Positions 30,914-40,368 of a stretch of 64,000 bases of DNA are shown here, piece by piece (the first letter of the stretch is position 1; each line of letters starts with the position of its first letter). Position numbers and translations under genes: made by a program. Below the pieces are notes generated by a model. It worked only from the letters and a program-made list of their open reading frames with translations, was not told the origin of the DNA and made no database searches. Source of the stretch: Gallionellales bacterium GWA2_54_124 (GTDB lineage: Bacteria > Pseudomonadota > Gammaproteobacteria > Burkholderiales > Gallionellaceae); the NCBI GenBank assembly GCA_001801025.1, contig MGWO01000007.1, positions 1,116,001-1,180,000 on the forward strand, read 5' to 3'.

Positions 30914-31933
30914 ATGTTGATAATTAAGTTAACAGTCCGTAGTTTTTTGTTCTGTCTGCTCTTGTTGAGTAGTTTGAGTCGTGCTGAAACGATTAACTTA
31001 GCTGTCCCCGGACCGGGTTCGCTGGTTTATTTGCCCGTTCAGTTAGCTGTCGCAGTTGAAGCTGATAAAGCAGAAGGTTTAGACCTGAAACTACGATTTT
31101 TCTCCGGAGGCCCTTTGGCCTTGCGTGACCTGAGCGAACACAACAGTGATTTTACGGTGGCAGGGCTTCCTGCAATTGCCTCTGCGCGAGCCGACAAAAT
31201 GCCGGTTCTGGCTATCGGTCAGTTGAGTCAGGCTGCAATGGTGTCGTTGATATTGCGCAAAGATTTAAAAGGTAAAGTACACAACATCGCACAACTGAAA
31301 GGGCGGCGGATTGGCGTGAATACCAGTACACGAACCGCACGTTCCACCTCTCAGATGCTGGCAGAGTATTTGTTGAATAACGCGGGGCTTAATGCAGATG
31401 ATGTGCAGATTATTCCTGCTGGTCAAACGCGTGAAGCGCAGCGTTCTGCGCTGATCGGTGAAACGGTTGATGCGGTTATGGGTGACGAACCATTTGCAAC
31501 TGAACTTGCCTCCAAGAACGAAGCCTCTATTTTGCTTGATTTATACAATCCGCAACGCAGTCGTGAATTGTTGGGAGGACCTTTTGTGCATGCCGCACTG
31601 GCTACGCGTGAGGATGTCTTTAAAGAGCACCGTTTAGTCGCAGTTAAAGTGCAGCATATGTTCGACAAAACACTGCAATGGATGAATAGCCATTCTGCAC
31701 AGGAGATCTTGGACAAACTGGCTAATCAACCCGGTTTCGACCCACAGCGGAATCAAATTTTGTTATCGGTGATGCAGCGTAATCCTAAAATGTACCCTGT
31801 TCAGTGTGCGTGGGACCCGAAAGCCATACTTACAACGGAAAGGTTTTTTCATGGCATGGCTGCGGATCAAGCAGAAAGCAGTCTGCACTTCAGCGAGTTT
31901 GTACGAAATGCATCACCCGAGGTTCGTCCGTGA
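30914..31933 (+). CDS. ABC-type substrate-binding protein (NMT1/SsuA-like), orphan
   Basis: Signal peptide; INLAVPGPGSLVYLPVQLAVAVEADKAEGLDLKLRFFSGGPLALRDL. Confidence 0.75.
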   Translation: MLIIKLTVRSFLFCLLLLSSLSRAETINLAVPGPGSLVYLPVQLAVAVEADKAEGLDLKLRFFSGGPLALRDLSEHNSDFTVAGLPAIASARADKMPVLAIGQLSQAAMVSLILRKDLKGKVHNIAQLKGRRIGVNTSTRTARSTSQMLAEYLLNNAGLNADDVQIIPAGQTREAQRSALIGETVDAVMGDEPFATELASKNEASILLDLYNPQRSRELLGGPFVHAALATREDVFKEHRLVAVKVQHMFDKTLQWMNSHSAQEILDKLANQPGFDPQRNQILLSVMQRNPKMYPVQCAWDPKAILTTERFFHGMAADQAESSLHFSEFVRNASPEVRP

Positions 31934-34656
31934 ATATTTCTCACTTCAACGTGAGGCAGCATAGTTTACGCAAGGTTTTTGCTAGGCGACTGCTGCTGTT
32001 ATTGGTCGCTTTTTCATCGCTCTCCACACTGATCATCGCGTTAAGTTATGAAGCGCGCTTGAATCGTCAGAATGCAGATGAACTGAGCGCGTTGTTGAAT
32101 CACATCGCGCCTCGACTGAAAAATCAGGAGAAACTCTGGCAGGATGACGCTGAGCAGGTCTTAGCTGTTCTTGAGTGGTCGGGGCTGATTGGCTTGAAGG
32201 AACCTATTCGAACCGCCAGACTTAACTCGTTGTTTACTGTGCAATCGGAACATATGCAATTTGAAGGTGTATCGATCACCGAAAAAAATACCGGTAGATT
32301 GATTTATGATTATTGGGGAAACGCTGAGAAGCCCACCGTAAAAAAGTCAGCAGGGGAAGGTCAATCTCTCTGGTTGGACGAAGAGCATAAGGTTTTATAC
32401 CAGCTGATCAGAAAACCCATGCATTCAATGAGTGGGGAACTGGAGGTCGATTTTTTTAAAGCATGGGACAGTGCCACCCTAAAACGATTGAGCTTCCCCG
32501 GTGCTGAGACCTTTCTTGCCCTTGGGACCTATCCTTTACTGAGCTCGTCTGGCAGTCTGGCGCTCGAATCGGCCCAGCCCAAATCTGGCAGTTACTCGAG
32601 TTATAAAATCAACGGTGTGCTATTTCAGGAAAATAGCGCATTGCTGGAAAATATACTTATTTCCGATGGAAAAAAAATTCCGCTGAGACTGGTGGTGCGT
32701 ACTCCCATCAAGCGAGCATTTCCATCGGGCTCTTTGATAGCGATTTCATTGGGCGTCACACTGTTGTTTGGCGGGATAGTTTTCCTTTTTTTTGGACGCT
32801 GGCTATCAAAAATTGGTGTCAGGCTGGACTTGGTCACTCAAGCCACCGTGGGTTTTCACGCAGGCTTAGCCAAGGGCGCACTTGACGAGCAGTTGGGCTT
32901 GCTAAAAACAGCTGATTCCAATAATCACGACGAGGTCAGCGTCATCGCTCAGGAGTTGTCTGAATTGATGGTGATCTCAAGGAAACGTGATGAAGAACAG
33001 CGTGCTTACCTTGATACACTGGATATGTTGCAAGATGCCGTGATTGAATTTTCTCCCGATGGACGTTTGTTGCATGCCACCGATGCTTGGAAAGTCCTGA
33101 CCGGCAAGGATGATATTTCTCAATGTGGCATTGCCAATTGCGTTCATCCTGAGGACAGCGCGGATGTGCTGGAACAAATTAGCGCGTTGGTTCACAAACA
33201 GAAACAACAGATTTGCATACGGTTTCGTATTCGCGGACCTGGCTCACCCGACGGACACGTTTGGGTTGAAGCGCGATTTTCGCCGGTCAACGAGAACGAT
33301 AAAGTGCTTGCAATCCGTGGTGTGGTGCGCGATATCACCAATTCCTATGTTCAGGAACGACAAATCAGCCATATGGCGTTGCACGATGCATTAACTGACT
33401 TGCCTAATCGGGTACTCATGGAAGATCGTCTGGCAATGGCAATAACGCGTGCTGAACGGAGTAATCAACGCGTTGCATTAGGATTCATTGATCTTGACCA
33501 TTTTAAACAGGTGAATGATACCTTTGGTCATACAATGGGAGATCTGCTGCTCGTAGAAGTGACTAAAAAGTTACAAGCGGCTTTACGCAGTTCAGACACG
33601 CTTTCCCGTTGGGGTGGCGATGAATTTGTTGTGCTGTGTCCCGATCTAAATTCCCTGCAAGATGCGAGTGATATTACAAGCAAACTGTCTGTGCTTAACC
33701 TGGAAAACATTAAGATCGGGGATGCTGAATTTCCGTTTTCATTTAGTGCGGGTTTTGCGGTCTATCCAGATGATGCGGATAACAGCGAAAAGTTACAGTC
33801 GCAAGCTGATCGGGCCATGTTCTATGCAAAAGCACAAGGCCGTAACAACATCCAGTTTTTTAACGCAATTGCAGCCAAAGAGCCTGGTAGACAATCGTTT
33901 TACATTCAGAGTAAGCTTGCTGCCGCCATCAATAATGGTGAAATTCAAGCTTGGATGCAACCGTTGGTATCGAGCGAAAGCGGTAAGGCCATTGGGGCCG
34001 AAGTATTGGCGAGGTGGCATGACCAAGAGCATGGGTGGGTTCCTCCCTCTACCTTTATTCCCATGGCCGAAAGCATGGGTATTATTGATAAGTTGGGGCA
34101 GTCTGTATGGATGCAGGCGTTAGATTCATTTCATTTGCTGCCGGAAGGTCATCGTTTATCGGTCAATTTATCAAAGAGACAGTTATTTTCTTCCTCAATT
34201 GTTCAGCAGTTTTGCGATGATCTTGCGGCTGCCGGCGTGTTGCCTGCGCAAGTTATGCTGGAAGTTACCGAAGGAATTGCACTGTCTGATGTCGACTATG
34301 CGCGTGAGCGTATTGCGGAACTTGATGACAGAGGTTTTGGTATCGCAGTCGACGACTTTGGCGTGGGTTATTCATCACTATCGCAATTGCATGAAATTCC
34401 TGTTGATGAACTTAAACTGGATATTTCGTTTGTCCGGCGTATTCACGAACCCAAGGGGTTGGCGATGGCAACCGCAATTGTTTCGATCGCGAAATCCCTC
34501 GATCTTGAATGTGTAGCGGAAGGGGTCGAAGATACGAAAACCGCTGAGTTGCTCAAGCAGATGGGCGTTGAAACGTTGCAGGGATATTATTTTTCTAAAG
34601 CGATGCCAATTAGTGAGTATATAAACTGGCTATCAAAGCAAAACGCTGAACTTTGA
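31930..34656 (+). CDS. Membrane sensor with PAS, GGDEF and EAL domains
   Basis: GTG start overlapping the SBP stop (GTGA). RWGGDEFVVL; EAL signature EVLARW, DDFGVGYSSL, AEGVED. The supplied start at 31804 overlaps the SBP gene and is unlikely. Confidence 0.88.
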   Translation: MNISHFNVRQHSLRKVFARRLLLLLVAFSSLSTLIIALSYEARLNRQNADELSALLNHIAPRLKNQEKLWQDDAEQVLAVLEWSGLIGLKEPIRTARLNSLFTVQSEHMQFEGVSITEKNTGRLIYDYWGNAEKPTVKKSAGEGQSLWLDEEHKVLYQLIRKPMHSMSGELEVDFFKAWDSATLKRLSFPGAETFLALGTYPLLSSSGSLALESAQPKSGSYSSYKINGVLFQENSALLENILISDGKKIPLRLVVRTPIKRAFPSGSLIAISLGVTLLFGGIVFLFFGRWLSKIGVRLDLVTQATVGFHAGLAKGALDEQLGLLKTADSNNHDEVSVIAQELSELMVISRKRDEEQRAYLDTLDMLQDAVIEFSPDGRLLHATDAWKVLTGKDDISQCGIANCVHPEDSADVLEQISALVHKQKQQICIRFRIRGPGSPDGHVWVEARFSPVNENDKVLAIRGVVRDITNSYVQERQISHMALHDALTDLPNRVLMEDRLAMAITRAERSNQRVALGFIDLDHFKQVNDTFGHTMGDLLLVEVTKKLQAALRSSDTLSRWGGDEFVVLCPDLNSLQDASDITSKLSVLNLENIKIGDAEFPFSFSAGFAVYPDDADNSEKLQSQADRAMFYAKAQGRNNIQFFNAIAAKEPGRQSFYIQSKLAAAINNGEIQAWMQPLVSSESGKAIGAEVLARWHDQEHGWVPPSTFIPMAESMGIIDKLGQSVWMQALDSFHLLPEGHRLSVNLSKRQLFSSSIVQQFCDDLAAAGVLPAQVMLEVTEGIALSDVDYARERIAELDDRGFGIAVDDFGVGYSSLSQLHEIPVDELKLDISFVRRIHEPKGLAMATAIVSIAKSLDLECVAEGVEDTKTAELLKQMGVETLQGYYFSKAMPISEYINWLSKQNAEL

Positions 34657-35793
34657 ATTGTTCATTACGGTGGGCTTCCGAGGTATTATATATTCGGAAA
34701 GTTCCGATATGTATCGGTAGTGCACATTCTTAATTTCAAGTAGCGGACGCTCCAGCAAGCTGATTAAAGCGATTTTTCAGAAAACCGCCTGCCGTCCGGT
34801 TTGGCCGATAAGAGTTAAGCATTCCCTTAAATTGAAGGTCTGCTGTCCATGGTAAAGCTGTCAGTCCGATGCCATAGCTTGGTGGTCGGGTCTGTCTTGG
34901 GAACGGCACGTCAAGCCTCAACATGATGAGTATTCCGCTATGAATTTCATTGCGGAAATTCGCAGCACGATTAAACTGCGAACATAGTCATCCGCTAGGT
35001 GCCATCATCAGAGGGGCAACTGTCAAAATTGATCAACTGCTTGTTGATGGGTAGTGGTCGTTGAATTGTGTGGCACCGTACTCACTGCAAGGTGGATAAA
35101 GCTGTCAAAATCCGTGTACAAATATCGCGCATCACGTTGCACGCCAGTTCGTTGCTTTGCGTTCAGAAATCTGCCAGCCGACAATTTTGAGGCTAAAAAT
35201 ATCCATGAACAAATATCCGGTAAAGATAGATGCCTGTCACCAGCGCCGCTAGTTAGATGATGCACAAACTGAACAGCTGATTCGGGCGGTAGCGCAGCGC
35301 GCGGTTTGTGACGGCATTGCGCTGGGTGCTTGGCAGCCCGATGCCTGAGTAGATTCTTGGCTATCATAATGCGATAGAGCGTTTATTCTGATGCAATATA
35401 TTCGCCGAGCTCCGCCAGTATTGGCGGGATTTTAGACGGCGGAAGAGTGCCAAACTCAACCGAATTGACCGCCATCAAAACTTTTTGACGTCCCATTGTT
35501 GCACCCAAACCTCAACGTAAATTTTTTGAGGCGACAACTAGTGTGGAACTGGGTGACAACAATCGAAAAGTCATAAATCCATTCCGCCAATTAACCTCCT
35601 ATAAGGACACAAGACACCCGCTCCTATTATCAAATGAAAAAAGACGTCAGCTATTTATAAGTGATATTAGCAATAAGTACAGTCAATTTTTATTGCCCAA
35701 CGATGGTGCATAAAGTTGGCTGAAGTGAATTTTATGGTGCGAATTTCGTATGGCTTCAGTCATATTGCTATGTTTATATACGTTTAAAATGTT

Positions 35794-35809
35794 TGGCGCG
35801 ATTATTGCT
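35794..35809 (+). promoter_or_regulatory. Candidate sigma-54 promoter upstream of cobA-ybiB-nasT
   Basis: TGGCGCG-ATTA-TTGCT, one mismatch to TGGCACG-N4-TTGCW, with correct GG-N10-GC spacing. Confidence 0.65.
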
Positions 35810-35933
35810 TGTAGTGTTGTAGGCAAAGCGCAGGGCTAAAATTAAATGCTCCATTTTATTTTAGATCTTTTTACTTATTCGCCAGCTATAACGTCGTCAC
35901 AACAATTTTATTGGTCAGTGCCCATTGGGGAAA

Positions 35934-36701
35934 ATGTTTAAAAATAATAGATTAGGTAAGGTTTATCTTATTGGTGCTGGGCCAGGTGCAGCAGATTTAA
36001 TCACGCTGCGCGGTGCTCGTTTGTTGGCTAGCGCCGATGTGGTGCTATATGACGCACTGGTGCAAGCGGAATTATTGGCAATGGCGAACCCTGCTGCGCA
36101 GCTAATTTCGGTCGGGAAGCGCTGTTCGCAACTTTCCACCGACCAGCGTTTTATCAATCGTGCGCTGGTTGAAGCGGCAAAAAATAATGGTGTTGTGGTG
36201 CGCCTTAAAGGTGGTGATCCGATGATTTTCGGGCGTGCGCAGGAAGAAATTGATGCGCTGCATGACATTGGAATTGAATTTGAAATCGTTCCCGGCATTA
36301 CATCTGCATTGGCTGTGGCAGCTGAATTGGGCGTGTCGCTGACGCGGCGTGGACTGAGTCGTAATGTGGTGTTTGTCACGCCACGAGTCGGTGAAGCAGA
36401 ATCCGCCAGCGACTGGGTGCAGAGCGTGTTAGCAGCGGATACGGCCGTGTTGTATATGGCGTCAGGTCAAGCGGCTGAAATCTCCGAATCCCTTATGAAA
36501 CGTGGCTTTTCGGGTAGTACTCCAGCCGCGATTGTCAGCAATGTATCGTTACCTAGCATGCAAAAAATTCATACCACGCTGGCCGATTTAGTCGGCGCCG
36601 CTAAACAAGTTGGTGCGCCTGCGCTCATCATGCTGGGCGAGGTTTTGCATCAACAGTCTGAAATACAACTGTCTGAACGGTTACGGCAGGCGACTGCTTA
36701 A
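35934..36701 (+). CDS. cobA: Uroporphyrinogen-III C-methyltransferase
   Basis: VYLIGAGPGAADLITLRGARLLASADVVLYDALV...VVRLKGGDPMIFGRAQEE. Confidence 0.92.
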   Translation: MFKNNRLGKVYLIGAGPGAADLITLRGARLLASADVVLYDALVQAELLAMANPAAQLISVGKRCSQLSTDQRFINRALVEAAKNNGVVVRLKGGDPMIFGRAQEEIDALHDIGIEFEIVPGITSALAVAAELGVSLTRRGLSRNVVFVTPRVGEAESASDWVQSVLAADTAVLYMASGQAAEISESLMKRGFSGSTPAAIVSNVSLPSMQKIHTTLADLVGAAKQVGAPALIMLGEVLHQQSEIQLSERLRQATA

Positions 36702-36715
36702 AGAGAGCGATACAC

Positions 36716-37639
36716 ATGGATGCAACTGGATTTATTCGCGATATAGGTCGTGGCGCTAAAGGGGCGCGTGATCTTGCGCGTGCCGATGCTGAAAACCTGT
36801 TCGGCGCGATGCTGGATGGCGAAATCGATGAGCTGCAACTTGGTGCTTTGTTGATCGGGTTGCGCATCAAGGGCGAATCGAATGATGAGCTTTTGGGCTT
36901 CAAGGACGCGTTAGATGCTCGCACACCGCAGTTTTTTCTGCATGATGGACAGCCTAATCTTGTCGTTATACCCAGCTATAACGGCGCACGCCGCCAGCCG
37001 AATTTTGTTCCTTTGCTGGCAATGCAACTGGCACAGTCAGGAATACCAGTGCTGATACATGGGCGATATGATTTTGAAACAAGGGTGGATCCTTCAGGAA
37101 TGATGTCTGTACTTGGTATTTCAAAAGCTGGCAGTCTTGCGCAGGCCAATGAGTTACTGGCGGAACAAAATATCGCATTTGTCGAACTGGCTACACTTGC
37201 ACCGGGACTGGACCGATTGCTGGCCTTGCGCGCACGTCTTGGATTGCGTAACAGCGCGCATTCGCTAGTTAAATTGCTTGATCCAGCGCGAGGACGCAGC
37301 GTACGAATAGTGGCTGTCACCCATCCTGAATATTTGGAAAAAATGCATAAGTTCTTGCTGGCTGATGGTGGACGCGCTTTGCTGTTGCGCGGCACTGAAG
37401 GTGAGGCTTATGCCAATCCTAGGCGACGTCCGCAGTTGGAGGTCTTCGTTAATGGGTGCGCAGAGATTGCTTTTCCATCTGCCGAGGGAGGAGCTCCTCC
37501 TTTGGCGGGCATACCGGATACGCCTGATAATTTGGCAACGGCTATATTAATACGCGATATGCTGGAGGGACGTAAAGCGATTCCGCAGCCGATTTTAGAT
37601 CAACTCGACGCCATCAACCAACTGTGCCATTGCAACTGA
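36716..37639 (+). CDS. ybiB: TrpD2/YbiB-like protein (anthranilate phosphoribosyltransferase fold)
   Basis: LFGAMLDGEIDELQLGALLIGLRIKGES...VVIPSYNGARRQPNFVPLLAMQLAQSGIPVLIHG. Confidence 0.8.
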   Translation: MDATGFIRDIGRGAKGARDLARADAENLFGAMLDGEIDELQLGALLIGLRIKGESNDELLGFKDALDARTPQFFLHDGQPNLVVIPSYNGARRQPNFVPLLAMQLAQSGIPVLIHGRYDFETRVDPSGMMSVLGISKAGSLAQANELLAEQNIAFVELATLAPGLDRLLALRARLGLRNSAHSLVKLLDPARGRSVRIVAVTHPEYLEKMHKFLLADGGRALLLRGTEGEAYANPRRRPQLEVFVNGCAEIAFPSAEGGAPPLAGIPDTPDNLATAILIRDMLEGRKAIPQPILDQLDAINQLCHCN

Positions 37640-37668
37640 TTGTATTTATTTAAAATGCAGAGGTTAAA

Positions 37669-38244
37669 TTGAAGCGAATATTGATAATTGATGATGTGCA
37701 GGATCGTGCCGCATGGCTTAAAGCCAGTCTGGAGCTGGCTGAATATGATGTGGTCGGTGTACTGGACTGGGAGCAGGTCGACGAGAGGACGATACAGGCG
37801 GCGTTTGCCGACGTGATTATCGTCGATGCCAATGCGCCGGGGCGCGACACACTTGAACAAATCAGCCTGATGTCCACCACGCTGGAAAAACCGGTGGTTG
37901 TGCTGGGCGGCCAAACAGATCAGCCCAGTATTCAGGCCGCGATGCGCGCTGGCGTCAGTGCGTATGTGTCTCATGCGATACAGGGTGAAGATTTGAGCGG
38001 GATTATTCAGGTGGCGGCGGCCCGTTTTGCTGAGCACAAACGTCTGCGCGATGAATTGAAGGAGGCCAGAAGTCAGTTGGTTGAGCGGAAATTGGTGGAT
38101 AAGGCCAAGGGGATTTTGATGGCGGATAACGCGTATAGCGAAGTGGAGGCCTACAAAAAAATGCGCAATTTGGCAATGAACAAGGGAAAACGCCTCGCCG
38201 AAGTTGCCGAGGCGATTATTCTGGCCAAGGAACTAAATTCCTAG
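37669..38244 (+). CDS. nasT: ANTAR-domain response regulator/antiterminator
   Basis: REC-like N-terminus (ILIIDDVQDRAAWLKASLE), C-terminal ANTAR (LVERKLVDKAKGILMADNAYSEVEAYKKMRNLAMNKGKRLAEVAEAII); TTG start. Confidence 0.88.
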   Translation: MKRILIIDDVQDRAAWLKASLELAEYDVVGVLDWEQVDERTIQAAFADVIIVDANAPGRDTLEQISLMSTTLEKPVVVLGGQTDQPSIQAAMRAGVSAYVSHAIQGEDLSGIIQVAAARFAEHKRLRDELKEARSQLVERKLVDKAKGILMADNAYSEVEAYKKMRNLAMNKGKRLAEVAEAIILAKELNS

Positions 38245-38410
38245 TGTGCATGGCTTCGTGATGCATGCCTCGTATAAAAGCAAAACACGCATGATTGTGA
38301 TGCGGCCATTGCACAGAATGACTCTTATTGGTGCATCGACTTAAAATAACCTCACCGCTTATTAATACATAACTACTTGAATAAAAACAACTAATAATTT
38401 ATTTTAAATC

Positions 38411-38426
38411 TGGCACGAGTATTGCT
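38411..38426 (+). promoter_or_regulatory. Candidate sigma-54 promoter upstream of the nrtA leader
   Basis: TGGCACG-AGTA-TTGCT: exact match to the -24/-12 consensus with GG-N10-GC spacing. Confidence 0.8.
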
Positions 38427-38443
38427 TAATATTAAGCATCAAC

Positions 38444-38489
38444 AAACCAACGGCGGTTTGGCGAATTGCACTACCGGACAAAGGCGTCC
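38444..38489 (+). promoter_or_regulatory. Dual-hexaloop ANTAR RNA target (P1, P2) in the nrtA leader
   Basis: P1: AAACC-[AACGGC]-GGTTT (38444-38459). P2: GGAC-[AAAGGC]-GTCC (38476-38489). Both loops are six nt with A at position 1 and G at position 4. Confidence 0.8.
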
Positions 38490-38526
38490 CACTGCGTTTA
38501 TACGCGGTCGGACGCCTTTTGCTTTT
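38480..38526 (+). terminator. Intrinsic terminator in the nrtA leader, mutually exclusive with ANTAR hairpin P2
   Basis: AAAGGCGTCC (38480-38489) pairs perfectly with GGACGCCTTT (38510-38519), plus a 7-bp upper stem, then TTTTGCTTTTT. Its 5' arm is the loop and 3' strand of P2. Confidence 0.88.
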
Positions 38527-38550
38527 TACGAAATGATAAGGAGAGTTGAA

Positions 38551-39846
38551 ATGGAAGATTCAAAACTGATCAGCACCGACAAATTTGTGGCACCTAGCGT
38601 GCCGGAACAAAACAACCGGAGGGACTTTATGAAGCAGGCGGGCGCGGTTTTAGGCATGGCCGGAATTATGTCGATGGTGCCGATGGGTACGCGGGCAGCG
38701 GCCTGGGCGGCGGGGTCGGATGCACCTGAGCTGAAAGAAGTCAAGGTGGGCTTTATTCCTCTGACCGATTGCGCTTCGCTAGTGATTGCGTCGGTGATGA
38801 AGTTCGACGAGAAATACGGCATCAAGATCGTGTTGTCTAAGGAAGCTTCTTGGGCAGGGGTGCGCGACAAACTGACTAACGGCGAACTGCATGCGGCTCA
38901 CGTTTTGTACGGCCTAGTCTATGGTGTGCAATTGGGAATAGGCGGTCAGAAGAGAGATATGTCGGTGCTGATGACCCTGAACAACAATGGTCAGGCGATC
39001 ACGCTTTCAAACCAACTCAGGGAGAAAGGTGCGACGACCGGCGAATCGCTTAAAAAACTTGTCGATGCGGACAAGCGCGACTACACCTTTGCACAGACCT
39101 TCCCGACCGGCACGCATGCTATGTGGTTGAACTACTGGCTGGCAAGTTACGGGATAAATCCGCTTGCTGATGTCAAGAATATTACCGTACCGCCACCGCA
39201 GATGGTCGCGAATATGCGTATCGGCAATATGGATGGATATTGCGTTGGAGAGCCATGGGGTAATCGTGCTATCGCAGACAAGATTGGTTTCACCGCTGTG
39301 ACTACGCAGGACATGTGGAAGGACCATCCGGAAAAAGTACTGGGTTGCACGGCTGAATTTAGCCAGAAATATCCGAACACCGCTCGTGCGCTGATTATGG
39401 CCGTACTGGAAGCGTCGAAATATATCGACATCATGGCTAATCGCCGCAAGGTGTCGGAGATTATCGCTGACAAGTCCTATGTGAACTGTCCAGTTGAGGT
39501 GATTGATCAGCGCATGGAAGGTAAATACGAAGATGGTTTAGGTAAGAAATGGAATGACCCGAATTGCATGAAGTTCTATAACGACGGCGCGGTGAATTTC
39601 CCGTATCTGTCAGACGGCATGTGGTTCATGACACAGCAAAGACGCTGGGGTTTACTGAAAGACGATCCGGATTATCTGGCGGTCGCTAAGAAGATCAATC
39701 AGATCGACCTGTACAAACAGGCCGCATCGCAGGTGAAAGTTCCGGTGCCAAAGGATGTGATGCGCAGCTCCAAGCTGTTTGACGGCACGGTGTGGGATGG
39801 GCGTGATCCGAAGAAATATGCCGCCTCATTCAAGATCAAGGCGTAA
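38551..39846 (+). CDS. nrtA: Nitrate (or cyanate)-type ABC transporter substrate-binding protein with Tat signal
   Basis: RRDFMKQAGAVLGMAG Tat motif; TFPTGTHAMWLNYWLASYGI...MDGYCVGEPWGNRAI. Supplied start 38422 lies in the leader; true ATG is 38551 after GGAG. Confidence 0.88.
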   Translation: MEDSKLISTDKFVAPSVPEQNNRRDFMKQAGAVLGMAGIMSMVPMGTRAAAWAAGSDAPELKEVKVGFIPLTDCASLVIASVMKFDEKYGIKIVLSKEASWAGVRDKLTNGELHAAHVLYGLVYGVQLGIGGQKRDMSVLMTLNNNGQAITLSNQLREKGATTGESLKKLVDADKRDYTFAQTFPTGTHAMWLNYWLASYGINPLADVKNITVPPPQMVANMRIGNMDGYCVGEPWGNRAIADKIGFTAVTTQDMWKDHPEKVLGCTAEFSQKYPNTARALIMAVLEASKYIDIMANRRKVSEIIADKSYVNCPVEVIDQRMEGKYEDGLGKKWNDPNCMKFYNDGAVNFPYLSDGMWFMTQQRRWGLLKDDPDYLAVAKKINQIDLYKQAASQVKVPVPKDVMRSSKLFDGTVWDGRDPKKYAASFKIKA

Positions 39847-39879
39847 TCCGAAACAATTCAGACGAAAGTGAGAGCCTCG

Positions 39880-40335
39880 ATGGAAAAGTTAGACAGGCAA
39901 ACGGTACGCGACATGTTGTTGCAGGCCAAGGAAAACAAGTCACTCACCTGGCCGAAACTGGCCGGAGAAATTGAGCGCAGCCCGGTATACACAGCCATGT
40001 TGGTTTACGGATACGGGCAAGCAACAGAGCATGAGGCGGATGCATTGCTGATGACGTTGGATCTGCCACTGGGACTCAAGCCTATCTTGACGAAAATCCC
40101 TCATCGGCAACCGGCGCAACCTTGGCCACCTACCGACCCGTTTATTTATCGATTTTACGAGGCAATCATGTTGTATGGGCCGGTATACAAGGATGTGGCG
40201 AATGAAATGTTCGGTGACGGCATTATGAGTGCAATCGATATGTCGGTGGATATTCAGAAGATTGAAGAGCCTGCAGGTGTGCCACGCATGGTAGTCACAC
40301 TTAATGGCAAATGGTTGCAGTACAAGAAGTTTTAA
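39880..40335 (+). CDS. cynS: Cyanate hydratase (cyanase)
   Basis: PTDPFIYRFYEAIMLYGPVYKDVANEMFGDGIMSAIDMSVDIQKIEEPAG...TLNGKWL retains the cyanase R/E/S catalytic signature. Confidence 0.9.
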   Translation: MEKLDRQTVRDMLLQAKENKSLTWPKLAGEIERSPVYTAMLVYGYGQATEHEADALLMTLDLPLGLKPILTKIPHRQPAQPWPPTDPFIYRFYEAIMLYGPVYKDVANEMFGDGIMSAIDMSVDIQKIEEPAGVPRMVVTLNGKWLQYKKF

Positions 40336-40368
40336 GTCAACCGCAAATAATAGAAAAGAAGGTATGTA

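Noticed and set aside
38308-38337. Possible NtrC site (TGCAC...TTGGTGCA) upstream of the sigma-54 promoter
   Set aside because: The half-site TTGGTGCA is good, but the spacing to the other half is too long for a standard NtrC dyad. Needs footprinting.
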